DNA of 64,000 nt. Source: JAFGSI01 sp041287425 (GTDB lineage Bacteria > Chloroflexota > Anaerolineae > Anaerolineales > Villigracilaceae). Shown in pieces: positions 9,420 to 18,450 of this stretch. The notes beneath the pieces are model-generated. The model searched no databases. It was not told the origin of the DNA and worked only from the letters and a program-made list of their open reading frames with translations. The DNA lies in contig JBEULG010000002.1 of assembly GCA_041287425.1 (NCBI GenBank), forward strand, positions 1-64,000, read 5' to 3'. The position numbers were made by a program, and so were the translations under genes. Every line of letters begins with the position of its first letter. Positions within the stretch are counted from its first letter, which is position 1.

Positions 9420-10430
9420 ATGAAAACCGCCTGCGCTCTCGTGCGTTCGCCCAATCACACCTATCCCGGCCATCCGGAAAATCCCGCCCGCCTGAAATTG
9501 GTCGGCGACTGGGGCAAGCGGCCCTACGCCGAACGGTTGCTCTGCCTCGACCCGCAGCCGGCCCCCCTCGAAACAGTGGCCGCCGTGCATTCCGAACACA
9601 TGTTGAGCGCCCTCGAGGCCGCCTGCCGAGCGGGGCCGGCCATCGTGGAGTCCGCCCCGACCTACGTCACGCCCTCGACCTACGCCGACGCCCTGCTGGC
9701 CGCCGGCGGGGCGCTGGCCTGCACCCAGGCTGTGCTGGAGGGCCGGGTGCGCAACGCCTTTGCCATCGTTCGCCCGCCGGGGCACCACGCCGAAGCCGAA
9801 CGGGCAATGGGATTCTGCCTGCTCAACAACCTGGCCATCGCCGCCCGCCACGCCCTGGACAGCGGCCTCGAACGGCTGCTCATCTTCGACTTCGACGTCC
9901 ATCACGGCAACGGCACTCAGGCGATTTTCTGGAACGAGCCGCGGGTGGCCTTCTTCTCCACCCATCAGGAGAACATCTACCCCTTCCGCACCGGCCGCCT
10001 CGACGACGCCCCCCACGCCCGCGGCCGGATCGTCAACCTGCCGCTGCCGCCCCGCAGCGGCGACGCCGCCTTCGCCCGCCTCGCCAGCGAGATTCTCGCC
10101 CCGCTGGCGCGCCGCTTCACCCCCCAGATGATTTTCGTCTCGGCCGGCTTCGACGGCCACTGGAGCGACCCGCTGGCCCGTCTGAATCTGTCTTCGGGCG
10201 GCTACTTTGCCCTGGCCCGCCAATTGACCGCCCTGGCCGAAGAACTCTGCGGCGGGAAAATTGTCTTCGTCCTGGAGGGTGGCTACGAGCCCAAGAACCT
10301 GGCCGCCGGGGTGGAGGCCGTCCTCGCCGCGCTGACCGACAGCCCGTTCACGCCTGCCGATTCCAGCCCCTACCCGGAGCCGGAAATCGATGTCAGGCTG
10401 GATGAATTACGCCGCTGGCACGGAGTCTAA
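9420..10430 (+). CDS. histone-deacetylase-family amidohydrolase (acetoin utilization/acetylpolyamine type)
   Basis: This 336-residue zinc amidohydrolase has the family motifs in order: HPENPARL near residue 19, RPPGHHAEAERAMGFCLLN with the catalytic His pair, FDFDVHHGNGTQ with the metal-binding Asp and His, VSAGFDGHWSDPL and LEGGYEP. Bacterial members deacetylate acetyl-lysine, acetylpolyamines or related amides; the substrate cannot be read from the sequence. No acetoin genes are adjacent. It is monocistronic and converges with the end of the polysaccharide run 17 nt away. Confidence 0.9.
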   Translation: MKTACALVRSPNHTYPGHPENPARLKLVGDWGKRPYAERLLCLDPQPAPLETVAAVHSEHMLSALEAACRAGPAIVESAPTYVTPSTYADALLAAGGALACTQAVLEGRVRNAFAIVRPPGHHAEAERAMGFCLLNNLAIAARHALDSGLERLLIFDFDVHHGNGTQAIFWNEPRVAFFSTHQENIYPFRTGRLDDAPHARGRIVNLPLPPRSGDAAFARLASEILAPLARRFTPQMIFVSAGFDGHWSDPLARLNLSSGGYFALARQLTALAEELCGGKIVFVLEGGYEPKNLAAGVEAVLAALTDSPFTPADSSPYPEPEIDVRLDELRRWHGV

Positions 10431-10447
10431 AAGCCAAAGACCTTTGA

Positions 10448-11152
10448 CTAAAACAGCAAATGCCCCAGCAGCGCCGCCGCCAGGGTGACGGTGAGATTGT
10501 CCACATCGCGCAGGGGCAGCGATTCGACCAGCGTCCCGCCCAGGGCGATGAGAGTGATGGGGAGCAGATAAGCGGCGAAGGGCGCGGGGAAGGCGCCCGT
10601 CAAGACATAAATCCAGACGATAAACGCCGCCAGCGCCCAGCCGCCGAGGAACATGCCGGCCGTCCCGGCCCAAGATTTTCCCCGATTCCAGGGCAAAGCC
10701 GGCGAGCGCAGGCCGCGGCCGGCGATATCGGCCAGGCCGTCGCCGCCGCACATCAGCATCAGAGCCACCATGCCAATCGGCGTCGTGCGCCAGTAAACCA
10801 GCGTCAGGACGACGAAGATGATGCCGTAGAAGAGCGGCCCTTTGAGGATTTCGCGCCGGTCGCCGGAGCGCGACATGGCCTTGACCGAGGCCTCATCCTT
10901 GACCACCCCCAGCCCGATGAGGGCGAACTGGACGGTGAACAGCAGCGGCACCAGCGCCGCCAGCCAGCGCGCCTCGGCGGCATCGGGGCGGAAGAGCAGC
11001 CAGCACAGCACGAACAGCGGCCCGGTCAGGATGTGGATGAGTTTGCGGCTCAGGCGCGAACCAATCCAGCCGCGGTGGGCGGCGAAATCCAGCGAGCGGA
11101 TTTCGACCAGGGCAACAATAAGAGTGATGAGCAAAGCAAGGTAACTGTTCAT
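10448..11152 (-). CDS. membrane CTP-dependent polyprenol kinase-like protein (SEC59/DGK1/VTE5 family)
   Basis: The 234-residue protein has about seven hydrophobic segments and the motifs of the phytol/dolichol kinase and phosphatidate cytidylyltransferase superfamily: SRKLIHILTG near residue 33, CGGDGLADIAGR in the middle and GKSWAGTAGMF after it. Such enzymes phosphorylate isoprenoid or lipid alcohols using CTP. As the last gene of a large glycan run it may recycle or make the polyprenyl-phosphate carrier (inference). The ATG at 11152 has GGAG 5 nt upstream; an alternative start is 11167. Confidence 0.75.
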   Translation of the reverse strand: MNSYLALLITLIVALVEIRSLDFAAHRGWIGSRLSRKLIHILTGPLFVLCWLLFRPDAAEARWLAALVPLLFTVQFALIGLGVVKDEASVKAMSRSGDRREILKGPLFYGIIFVVLTLVYWRTTPIGMVALMLMCGGDGLADIAGRGLRSPALPWNRGKSWAGTAGMFLGGWALAAFIVWIYVLTGAFPAPFAAYLLPITLIALGGTLVESLPLRDVDNLTVTLAAALLGHLLF

Positions 11153-11185
11153 GGCCTCTCCGAACATCGAAATCGAGCGGAATGC

Positions 11186-13549
11186 TCAGGGGGAGGAGGT
11201 TCCTGGCGCAGTTTGCGCCTGCCAGTGCCAAACGTACTCGTCGGCGAACTGGCCGCGATATTCAACCAGCCGTCCAGCGCTCGAAAAGGTTTCCAGCGGG
11301 ATGGGCTGGGATTGCTCGTAACGAATCTGGTCCAGGACGATCCAGCCGGACGGGTTCTGGGCGACCAGCGAGAGGAGGTAGTCGCGGCCATCGGGCCGCC
11401 TGTAATCGAAGGAATAAATCGCCCGGAAGGGCGGCGCTTCGACCCATTGACTGTAGTTGGCATAAACTGTCGCGATGAGCACATCCTGGTCCGAGGCCTG
11501 AGCCAGCAGATAGGCATGCACGTCGGCCACATTCTCGTGATACTGACCTGTCACGGGCATCAGACCGGGCTGGTCCCAGAGCGTGGGCAACAGAATCTGT
11601 CGAACGTTGAGGCTGAGCGCCAGGGGGAGCAGTGCCGCCAGGCCGGCCGCGACCGGGGACCATTTCAGCCGCTTCAGCAGCAGCCAAAGGAAGAACCACA
11701 AAGCGTAGAGGCCGACCGCCAGCAGCGGGAGGTACCATATCTGGAGGTGAAAATAATAGCGGGGGGAAGCAAAACCGGCAAACAGCAGACTGAACGCCAG
11801 GGCGCTGCCGAAAAACAGGACAACGATGAAGGGCAAGGCCGGCTTTTGGCGCAAATAGACGCTCACCAGCAGGGCGCTGCCCAGCGCCAGCAGCGGCACG
11901 ACGGTGGTCCGCCCATAGAACGCCTGCTGGGGGGCGTCCGAGAAAAACAAGTCTCTCACGCGGCCGGCGGTGGAGAAAACATTGGCCGAGAGGCCGTTGC
12001 TGCCCACGAACCAGCCGTAGCCGATCAGGCCTCCCGCCAGGAGCAACGCCAAAACGATGAGATTCTCGCGGTGGCTCCAATCGAGGCGGGCAAGCAGGAA
12101 GAACACCAGCACCAGATAAGCGGAGAGGACGACCGAAAAGGTGGAGTTCTCATCGAGAAAGCGGCTGTAAATCACAGGAATCAACAGCGCCAGGGCAAGG
12201 GCAATGAAATCGGGTTTCAACAGCGCCTTCCCATCCCGGCGAAGGACAAAGCGGGGCGGGAAGCGTTCGATGAGCGCCAGCATGCCCAGGATGATGAGAT
12301 AAAAATACAAGGGATAATAGGCGTACTCGCGCACCGTCCGCGCCATCCCGATGACCCACGGACTGGCGGCATACAACAGGCCAGCCAGAACGGCCAGCGG
12401 CCGATTCAGCCGCCGGGCGACGAAGTACAAAGGCAAAACGGCCAGAGCATTGAAGACGACGCCTGCCAGGCGGGCCGACCAGAGACTGACGCCGAAAAGG
12501 CGAAAGAACAGAGCCACCGGCAGGGTGACGATGAACAGGCTGCGCTCATAGCCGACCTGGGCCACGGGCACGCCCTGGACGAGGCTGCGCGCCGCCAGCA
12601 GGTGCATGTACTCGTCGGTGTAGGGCGAAAGGGCCTCCAGACGGAAGACGCGCAGCAGAAACGCCAGGGCCAGCAGGCCAAGCAGGGCGGCTCCATCCAG
12701 GAGGAGACGGCGGCGCCTGTTTTCCGATTTGCCGTCCTCCGAGAAGCGGCTGCGCAGTTCTGCAAGAGGCTCTTGCAGAGAAAACCAGGCCAGTGCGCTC
12801 AAGGCGGCAAAGAGGAGCGAGGCGTTGAGCAGGCCGAGGAAAATCACTGCGCCCGGCGAGGCGTAGAACGGCACCTCGAAGGGATAAGTGCGGGTCAACT
12901 GGCCGGGGGTGTCCGAAAACAGGTCAATGGTCTCGCTGACGCCGTTCCAGGTGACCGTCACCTGGCTGGCAGCGGGCGAGGTCGCCCAGACCAGGAGCGC
13001 CTGTCCCCCGGTCCGGCCGCGCCAGCGGACGAAGTTATCCGCCGTTTGACGCCAGAGAAGCGTCCCCTCGACTTTTTCCCAGCCGTTCAGTTCAGCCGCA
13101 TCGAAGGACACCTCGCCCAGCGAGGTGTTCATCCACACCAATTGCGCTTCGGCGCCGGCAGCGGGACGGGCCGAGAGTTCCAGGCTTTGGCGGGGCAACA
13201 GAAAGGTGAGATAGTCCGTCTGTGACTCCCAGACGTTCGAGCCGAAAAACAGGCCGAGGAAACCTCCCGCCAGGCCCCAGACCAGGAAGAAGCGGCGCGA
13301 GGCCGGCTGGAAACGCCGCCAAGAGGGCAGGAGAATCGCCTTCAGCAGGACAAAATGCCCTGCCGCGCCCAGCAGACAGGCCAGCAGGGTATAGATGGTC
13401 AGACGCCGGCTGGTGGGGGGCAGGGAGGCGCTCAACCAGTGAGCATAGACGAACAGGCCGAAGGCCAGGCCGAGGACAAGCGCGGCCGAATACAACCAGG
13501 CGGGGGCGTCCGTCAAGAATTTCGCAAGCGACTGCGCCAATCGTTTCAT
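11186..13549 (-). CDS. GT39/ArnT-like membrane glycosyltransferase with an N-terminal extracytoplasmic domain
   Basis: The 787-residue polytopic protein carries the PMT/ArnT hallmark in its first catalytic loop (LSPYTDEYMHLL, acidic pair), followed by many transmembrane helices. Such enzymes use polyprenyl-phosphate sugars on the outer face of the membrane. Unusually, two transmembrane segments and a Trp/Thr-rich, probably beta-stranded region (about residues 85-225) precede the catalytic part. The frame is open far upstream, but ATG 13549 overlaps the preceding gene's stop by 4 bp, as elsewhere in this run. Confidence 0.8.
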   Translation of the reverse strand: MKRLAQSLAKFLTDAPAWLYSAALVLGLAFGLFVYAHWLSASLPPTSRRLTIYTLLACLLGAAGHFVLLKAILLPSWRRFQPASRRFFLVWGLAGGFLGLFFGSNVWESQTDYLTFLLPRQSLELSARPAAGAEAQLVWMNTSLGEVSFDAAELNGWEKVEGTLLWRQTADNFVRWRGRTGGQALLVWATSPAASQVTVTWNGVSETIDLFSDTPGQLTRTYPFEVPFYASPGAVIFLGLLNASLLFAALSALAWFSLQEPLAELRSRFSEDGKSENRRRRLLLDGAALLGLLALAFLLRVFRLEALSPYTDEYMHLLAARSLVQGVPVAQVGYERSLFIVTLPVALFFRLFGVSLWSARLAGVVFNALAVLPLYFVARRLNRPLAVLAGLLYAASPWVIGMARTVREYAYYPLYFYLIILGMLALIERFPPRFVLRRDGKALLKPDFIALALALLIPVIYSRFLDENSTFSVVLSAYLVLVFFLLARLDWSHRENLIVLALLLAGGLIGYGWFVGSNGLSANVFSTAGRVRDLFFSDAPQQAFYGRTTVVPLLALGSALLVSVYLRQKPALPFIVVLFFGSALAFSLLFAGFASPRYYFHLQIWYLPLLAVGLYALWFFLWLLLKRLKWSPVAAGLAALLPLALSLNVRQILLPTLWDQPGLMPVTGQYHENVADVHAYLLAQASDQDVLIATVYANYSQWVEAPPFRAIYSFDYRRPDGRDYLLSLVAQNPSGWIVLDQIRYEQSQPIPLETFSSAGRLVEYRGQFADEYVWHWQAQTAPGTSSP

Positions 13550-14649
13550 CGTCCCGTCCCTTTGCGGCGAGAAATCAGGTCCTCGAAAAACGCCAGGCGT
13601 TCGGCCTCTTTGCGCGGCTGATCGATGACGGCGACGCAGGCGCGGTCGACGCGCCGGCCGCGCATTCGGTAGGCAAAGTCGCGGATGGCCTCCGCATGAG
13701 TCTGCACATTGTCCGCGGTGTTGGGAATCTGCAAGAGGCAATCGCAACCGGCGTCTTGCAGGTCGGTGTCGCGATAGGCCATGACGAGCGGAAGGCCATA
13801 GGCCAGGCATTCGCGGCTCTTGAGAGGAGAGGCCTCTTCCAGGCCAATGCGATGCAGGGCCAGGGAACTGATGGCCGCATCGGCCCGGCCGAGGATGGGA
13901 AGGTAGGCCTCTTCGGTGAGATAGCCGTGCAAGCACACGTTCGCCGGACAGGCCCCGCCGTCGGCGACGGTCTCATAGCCAATCACGTCGAAATGGATGT
14001 CGGGCAACCGGCGGGCCAGGGCGAGCAGTTTATCAACGCCATGCCAAACGTAGCCCGGATGGCCGATGAACACCACATGCGGGACAGTGTTCGCCGGCGG
14101 AGGCAAGGGAGCGAATGTTTCGAGGTCGATGCCGTTGGCGATGACGCGGGTCGGCTTGTGGAAAGAGGCAAACGCCGGCGACTCGGCCAATTCGCGCGAG
14201 ACGGCCACCAGGCCGTCCAGGCGGCGCAGCAGGAGGCCGCGCGTCAGGCGGTTGTAGATGGCGTAGATTTTGCCCAGGCCCTCGTGCTGGGTCAGGTCGT
14301 TGGTGTTGGCCTCGCCCACCAGGGGGGCGATTTCCGCCAGGCGGTGGACGGGATAGACGTACATCGCCAGGCGCAGGTAGATGACGTCGGGATGCCAGGC
14401 GCGGAGCGCCGCAATCAACCGGCGGGCGGCGCGGCTGCGGGCGAGTTCGGCGCCGAGTCGACCGGCCGAATCGTAGGGGATGACCTCCGCAGGCACGAGG
14501 TCCGCAGCCGGTTCGTAGCGGGAGGTGTGCATGAAGAGGCGGGCTTCGTGTCCGCCGGCCTGCCACAGGCTGATCTGGCGGCTGAGTTTCTTGCCGACCC
14601 CGCTGTGGCGCGTGCGCGGCCAGTGCAGGCTGACGTAAGCGATGCGCAT
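13546..14649 (-). CDS. glycosyltransferase family 4
   Basis: The 367-residue protein starts MRIAYVSLHWPRTRHSGVG, the GT-B N-terminal strand with a glycine loop. The C-terminal half has VIANGIDLETF, VVFIGHPGYVWHG and an acidic segment near SPLKSRECLAYGLPLV where GT4 enzymes bind the sugar nucleotide. The GT4 E-x7-E motif is imperfect. Start at 14649 overlaps the previous stop by 1 nt. Donor and acceptor sugars unknown; it lies just after the amidotransferase trio. Confidence 0.85.
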   Translation of the reverse strand: MRIAYVSLHWPRTRHSGVGKKLSRQISLWQAGGHEARLFMHTSRYEPAADLVPAEVIPYDSAGRLGAELARSRAARRLIAALRAWHPDVIYLRLAMYVYPVHRLAEIAPLVGEANTNDLTQHEGLGKIYAIYNRLTRGLLLRRLDGLVAVSRELAESPAFASFHKPTRVIANGIDLETFAPLPPPANTVPHVVFIGHPGYVWHGVDKLLALARRLPDIHFDVIGYETVADGGACPANVCLHGYLTEEAYLPILGRADAAISSLALHRIGLEEASPLKSRECLAYGLPLVMAYRDTDLQDAGCDCLLQIPNTADNVQTHAEAIRDFAYRMRGRRVDRACVAVIDQPRKEAERLAFFEDLISRRKGTGR

Positions 14650-15803
14650 CAATCCGCCTCCAGGCGGTGCTGACGCTTTTGGCGCATCCGATACCAATCC
14701 CGCGCCAGGCGATAGAGGCCCTGCAATGCAGGCCCCTCGACGATTCTGCCGTAGGAGGGGTAATCCCAGAAGGTCTTGGGAGGCGCTTGCAAGATGGCCT
14801 CGAACTCTTCTTGCGTCAGGCCGAGTTTCTTAATCACATATTCGCGGTCTTCCTCCTGGAGGGAAGGCGCGTAGGTCGGCTTCTGGATTTCCTGCAGGGC
14901 GGCTTCACGGGTGATTTCCCCTGAGCAAATTAAACTGGAGAGGTGGCAGCGGCGTTTGTCGAAACCAAACTTGACCGGCAAGAGGTAGCCCTGATAGAAG
15001 CGGGTGTAGATGGATTCGTGGTGCTTGCCGCCGTAGTAACGCCAGCCGAGTTCCTGCTCCAGGAGCCGCATGGCCTCGGCCTTGTTGTAGTCAATGTAAT
15101 TCAGGACATCCACCCGTCGCTGAGTCAAGAGACGGCGATAGTAGGTAAAGAAGCCGATGTGGGGAAAAGTCTTGAGAGGCCGGCTGCCGAACGTTTTATG
15201 CACGCTGCGGATATACTTCCAGTCGAAGTGACCGTACGACCAGGCGCGCGGCAGGTGCGATTCGGTGCGGACGTTGAAGCCGGAGACGATGTATTTGACC
15301 TTGAGTTTATCGGCCATGTTTCCCAACACGGCCCAAATGACGTGGTCGCTGGGGATTTCGGAATCGGGCGTAGAGGCCTTGAGGAAGGCCACTTGTACAT
15401 CCCTGAACTCTTCCCAATCCAGCACTTCGGTGTACAGGTCGATGCCCAGGCGCTTGAGCGCCTCTTCGATGTTTTTGACGGCCAGTTCAGAATCCCAGCC
15501 GTTATCCACGTGGACGGCGAGGGGGCGCAAGCCCATCTTCTTGACCAGGTAGGCCACGTAGGTGCTGTCCACGCCGCCGCTGACGCCGATGAGGCAGTCG
15601 TAAGGCTTGCCGCGCCCGTCGCGCTTCATCTGCTCGACCAGCCGCTCCAGGTAGATACGCCCGGTCTCGCCGGGGATGACTTTCTGCGTCATCATGCGGT
15701 CGTAATCGTGGCAGTGATTGCAAACGCCGTTTTCGTCGAAGACAATCTGCGGGTCGCTGGTATCCATGATGCAGCGGGTACAAATGCGGTATTCGCGAGA
15801 CAT
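14649..15803 (-). CDS. wbpG: N-acetyl sugar amidotransferase, WbpG/PseA type
   Basis: The 384-residue protein has an N-terminal zinc-ribbon pattern (CTRC near residue 9, CNHC near 28), then the PP-loop ATP-pyrophosphatase motif GVSGGVDSTYVAYL. WbpG-type enzymes adenylate an acetamido sugar and use ammonia from a HisH/HisF-like pair to make an acetamidino group, as in P. aeruginosa ManNAc3NAmA or Campylobacter Pse5Am. The HisF- and HisH-like genes lie immediately upstream in the same run, strongly supporting the function. Confidence 0.9.
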   Translation of the reverse strand: MSREYRICTRCIMDTSDPQIVFDENGVCNHCHDYDRMMTQKVIPGETGRIYLERLVEQMKRDGRGKPYDCLIGVSGGVDSTYVAYLVKKMGLRPLAVHVDNGWDSELAVKNIEEALKRLGIDLYTEVLDWEEFRDVQVAFLKASTPDSEIPSDHVIWAVLGNMADKLKVKYIVSGFNVRTESHLPRAWSYGHFDWKYIRSVHKTFGSRPLKTFPHIGFFTYYRRLLTQRRVDVLNYIDYNKAEAMRLLEQELGWRYYGGKHHESIYTRFYQGYLLPVKFGFDKRRCHLSSLICSGEITREAALQEIQKPTYAPSLQEEDREYVIKKLGLTQEEFEAILQAPPKTFWDYPSYGRIVEGPALQGLYRLARDWYRMRQKRQHRLEAD

Positions 15804-15811
15804 GGTTGCTC

Positions 15812-16576
15812 CTAGTCGGCCAGCCTCAGCCGGCCCAGTTCTTCTCGTGAGGGATAACTGATTAAAACGCCGCGCAGCGGCCCCTGGAAGACGAACAGGC
15901 TGCCGGCTGCTGCCGCCGAAGCGCCTGCCTGAATCGCCTCGGCCAGATGTTGGAGATTCCCGGCTCCGCCGCAGGCGATGACGGGGATGCTGACTGCCTC
16001 CGCCACGCGGCGAATCAGGTCGAGGTCGTAGCCCTGCATCGTGCCGTCGCGGTCGATCGAGTTGACGAACAACTCACCCGCCCCGCGCCGCTCCATCTCC
16101 TGCGCGTGCCGGACCGGGTCGAGGCCGGTGCCTTGCCGCCCGCTGTGGATAAAGACCTCGTATTTTCCCAGCAGGTTGCGCTTCACGTCCATTGAAATCA
16201 CCACCGCCTGGCTGCCGGCATAGTCAGCCACCTGGCCGACAAGGTCGGGCATTTCCACGGCCGCGGTGTTCAAAATCACCTTCTCGATGCCCAGGCCGAG
16301 CAGCGTCCTCACGTCCTCCAGCGAGCGAATCCCGCCGCCGTAACCGAGCGGCATGAAGCACTCGCCGGTGATTTTGCCCAACATCTCGAAGGGCGGGCGG
16401 CGCTTCTCGTTCGTGGCCGTGATGTCCAGGAAAATCAACTCGTCCACTTCCTTGTCGTTGAAAATCCGCACGATGTTGATGGGGTCGCCCAGGTAGCGCG
16501 GCTCCTTGAACCTGACCGTCTTGACCAGCCCCTGCCCTTTGAGCAGGAGCGCCGGAATGACGCGCGGCCGTATCAT
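15812..16576 (-). CDS. hisF2: HisF-like cyclase subunit serving the sugar amidotransferase
   Basis: This 254-residue (beta/alpha)8 protein aligns with HisF but is probably not for histidine. In true HisF the catalytic Asp11 lies in a CLDVK motif; here residues 8-13 read PALLLK, with Leu at position 11. The second catalytic Asp region (ISMDVKR) and the phosphate loops are kept. In the O-antigen system HisF2 is thought to pass ammonia to WbpG. It overlaps the hisH-like gene by 4 bp and is followed by wbpG after 8 nt. Confidence 0.85.
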   Translation of the reverse strand: MIRPRVIPALLLKGQGLVKTVRFKEPRYLGDPINIVRIFNDKEVDELIFLDITATNEKRRPPFEMLGKITGECFMPLGYGGGIRSLEDVRTLLGLGIEKVILNTAAVEMPDLVGQVADYAGSQAVVISMDVKRNLLGKYEVFIHSGRQGTGLDPVRHAQEMERRGAGELFVNSIDRDGTMQGYDLDLIRRVAEAVSIPVIACGGAGNLQHLAEAIQAGASAAAAGSLFVFQGPLRGVLISYPSREELGRLRLAD

Positions 16577-17193
16577 GGAATGCGCTCCACAAAATTTCTG
16601 AGCAACTGCATCCCGAATTTGTGACTCTTTTCGGGATGGAACTGAGCGCCGAGGAGGTTGTCCCGCGCGACGATGGCCGTCACCGGATGGCCGTAATCGG
16701 TGTACGCCACCACGTCGGCCTCGTCGGCGCAGACAACGTGATAGGAGTGGACGAAATAGAAGCGGGGCTCAGGTCCCAGGTCGGCGACGAGCGGATGCGG
16801 GCGGCGGACCTCGAGCGTGTTCCAGCCCATGTGCGGAATCTTGAGATGGGCCTGTTCCGGCCCGAAGCGGAAGCGGACCGTCTCGGCTGCCAGCCATCCC
16901 AGGCCGGCTTCGGCGCCCTCTTCGCTGCGCCGCGTCATCAACTGCATCCCCAGGCAGAGACCCAGGACGGGTATCTTCTTCTCTAAAACCAGTTCGTTCA
17001 GGAGCGGGGTCAGGCCGCTCTCGTTCAGTTTATGCATGCCGGCGTCGAAGGCGCCCACGCCCGGCAGAATCAACTTCTCGGCCCGGCGCAGCACGTCGGG
17101 GTCGGAGGAAGCCTCGGCCTTCGCGCCCACCTTCTTGAGCATGTTGAGAATCGAACCCAGGTTGCCGACGCCGTAGTCAACGATAGTAACCAT
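16573..17193 (-). CDS. hisH2: HisH-like glutaminase subunit serving the sugar amidotransferase
   Basis: The 206-residue class I glutamine amidotransferase has the nucleophile motif GLCLGMQ, the oxyanion-strand region PGVGAFDAG, and the His/Glu pair in QFHPEKSHKFG. It should release ammonia from glutamine for the WbpG reaction through the HisF-like partner. No other histidine gene is in the window. The start directly abuts the upstream glycosyltransferase stop. Confidence 0.87.
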   Translation of the reverse strand: MVTIVDYGVGNLGSILNMLKKVGAKAEASSDPDVLRRAEKLILPGVGAFDAGMHKLNESGLTPLLNELVLEKKIPVLGLCLGMQLMTRRSEEGAEAGLGWLAAETVRFRFGPEQAHLKIPHMGWNTLEVRRPHPLVADLGPEPRFYFVHSYHVVCADEADVVAYTDYGHPVTAIVARDNLLGAQFHPEKSHKFGMQLLRNFVERIP

Positions 17194-18450
17194 TCAGCGC
17201 CTCCTGATTTCCTGGAGCATTCTGCCAAAGGCATGGAAATTCGTCTCCGCATTATACCTCTCACGCCAGACCTGTCTGCTCGCCTGGCGTTTGCGGGCGG
17301 CGGCCTGAGGGTCATCCAGCAAGGCAAACAAGCCCTCGGCAATCTCCGCCGGAGTCGGGTTGGCAGGCAGCAAAAGGCCGTTCCGCTCGGAGACGATTTC
17401 GGGGTTGCCGCCCACCGCCGTGGCCATCACGGGAATCCCGCAACTGATGGCTTCCATAATCGAGACCGGCGTCCCTTCGGAGGTGCTGGTGTTGACGAAG
17501 ACATCCACCGGATGGTCGCGGTAGAAGGAAAACAACGCCGCCTGCGAGGTATAGCCGGGGAAGTGGGCGCGCGCGTTCGGAGGCAGTTCGGCGTCGGCCC
17601 GGACCTGCAATTCTTCTCGAACGCCTTCCACCTCGCTGTTTCCAAAATGGTGCCATTCGAAACGCTGCCAGGGACGGCGGCGGGCGGCTTCTGCGATTCC
17701 TGCCAGGAGCAAATCCACCCGCTTGAGAGGCCGGATGACGGCGCAAGAGACGATCCGAAACGCGCCATCCTGCGAGGCCGGGGCGACGAAACCGGGGTCT
17801 GGAATCCCCAAGAAAGCGGTTTCGATCTTCGACCGATAGGCCGGATACCGTTTCTGCAGGTAATCCGTCCCGGCCAGCGAATCGGGATAGACGCCGTCCA
17901 GCCGGCTAAAGGCCGCGGGCCGGCAGGGGAGATAGGGGAGCGGATAGCGTTCCTCGTAGATGTCGTAGCCATGGGCGCGGGAAACGATGCGCATAGCGGG
18001 GTAGACGCGACGCGCCAGGCCCAGCCCCGTCGCCAGCGATTCGAACCAATACGTATAGAACAGGCAATCTTGGAGAGAGTATCCCGTCCGCCGGACCCAG
18101 CGCTCAACCCACTGCTTTGTCAGGAGCGCCTCTGAAAGGTGAACGAGCAGCCTCCCCAGCCCCGACCAGCGAGTCAAGAGAGCCGGGCGCGAAAACACAT
18201 CCTGATAGAAACAGCCGTGAGAAAGGACGCCGGGCAAGCGGAGCACCTTTCGCCAGAGAGACAAAGACGCCGCCAGGCTTTCATCCACCTCGAGGCCGGG
18301 GAGAAGCGGCAAAAGATTCCCCCGCAATTGCTTCGGGACAATGATAATTTTGTCAAAATAGGAATGCAAAATGGCCAGTTCCGGCTCGAGGAAGGTCTGT
18401 TCCCGCTGGCCGTCATAAGGGTAAGAGAGGGGAAACACAAGGAGAATCAC
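17194..18450 (-). CDS. glycosyltransferase family 4
   Basis: The 418-residue GT-B protein has a HGYDIYEERYPLPYLP segment in the middle, a phosphate-binding FRIVSCAVIRPLKRVDLLL stretch, and the C-terminal GT4 nucleotide motif SEGTPVSIMEAISCGIPV with two Glu residues seven apart. This arrangement is typical of retaining hexosyltransferases. The gene overlaps the downstream start region closely and lies between a sugar nucleotidyltransferase and the amidotransferase trio. Confidence 0.87.
   Translation of the reverse strand: MILLVFPLSYPYDGQREQTFLEPELAILHSYFDKIIIVPKQLRGNLLPLLPGLEVDESLAASLSLWRKVLRLPGVLSHGCFYQDVFSRPALLTRWSGLGRLLVHLSEALLTKQWVERWVRRTGYSLQDCLFYTYWFESLATGLGLARRVYPAMRIVSRAHGYDIYEERYPLPYLPCRPAAFSRLDGVYPDSLAGTDYLQKRYPAYRSKIETAFLGIPDPGFVAPASQDGAFRIVSCAVIRPLKRVDLLLAGIAEAARRRPWQRFEWHHFGNSEVEGVREELQVRADAELPPNARAHFPGYTSQAALFSFYRDHPVDVFVNTSTSEGTPVSIMEAISCGIPVMATAVGGNPEIVSERNGLLLPANPTPAEIAEGLFALLDDPQAAARKRQASRQVWRERYNAETNFHAFGRMLQEIRRR

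Noticed and set aside
10460..13225. 921-codon plus-strand open frame opposite the kinase-like and GT39 genes
   Set aside because: Composition (Gln, Arg, Gly, Glu-rich) is that of a reverse-complement of membrane-helix codons; the opposite strand encodes a coherent transmembrane protein with motifs and overlapping starts.
15812..17193. Histidine biosynthesis genes hisF and hisH
   Set aside because: They are next to wbpG in a glycan operon, no other his genes are near, and the HisF-like protein lacks Asp11.
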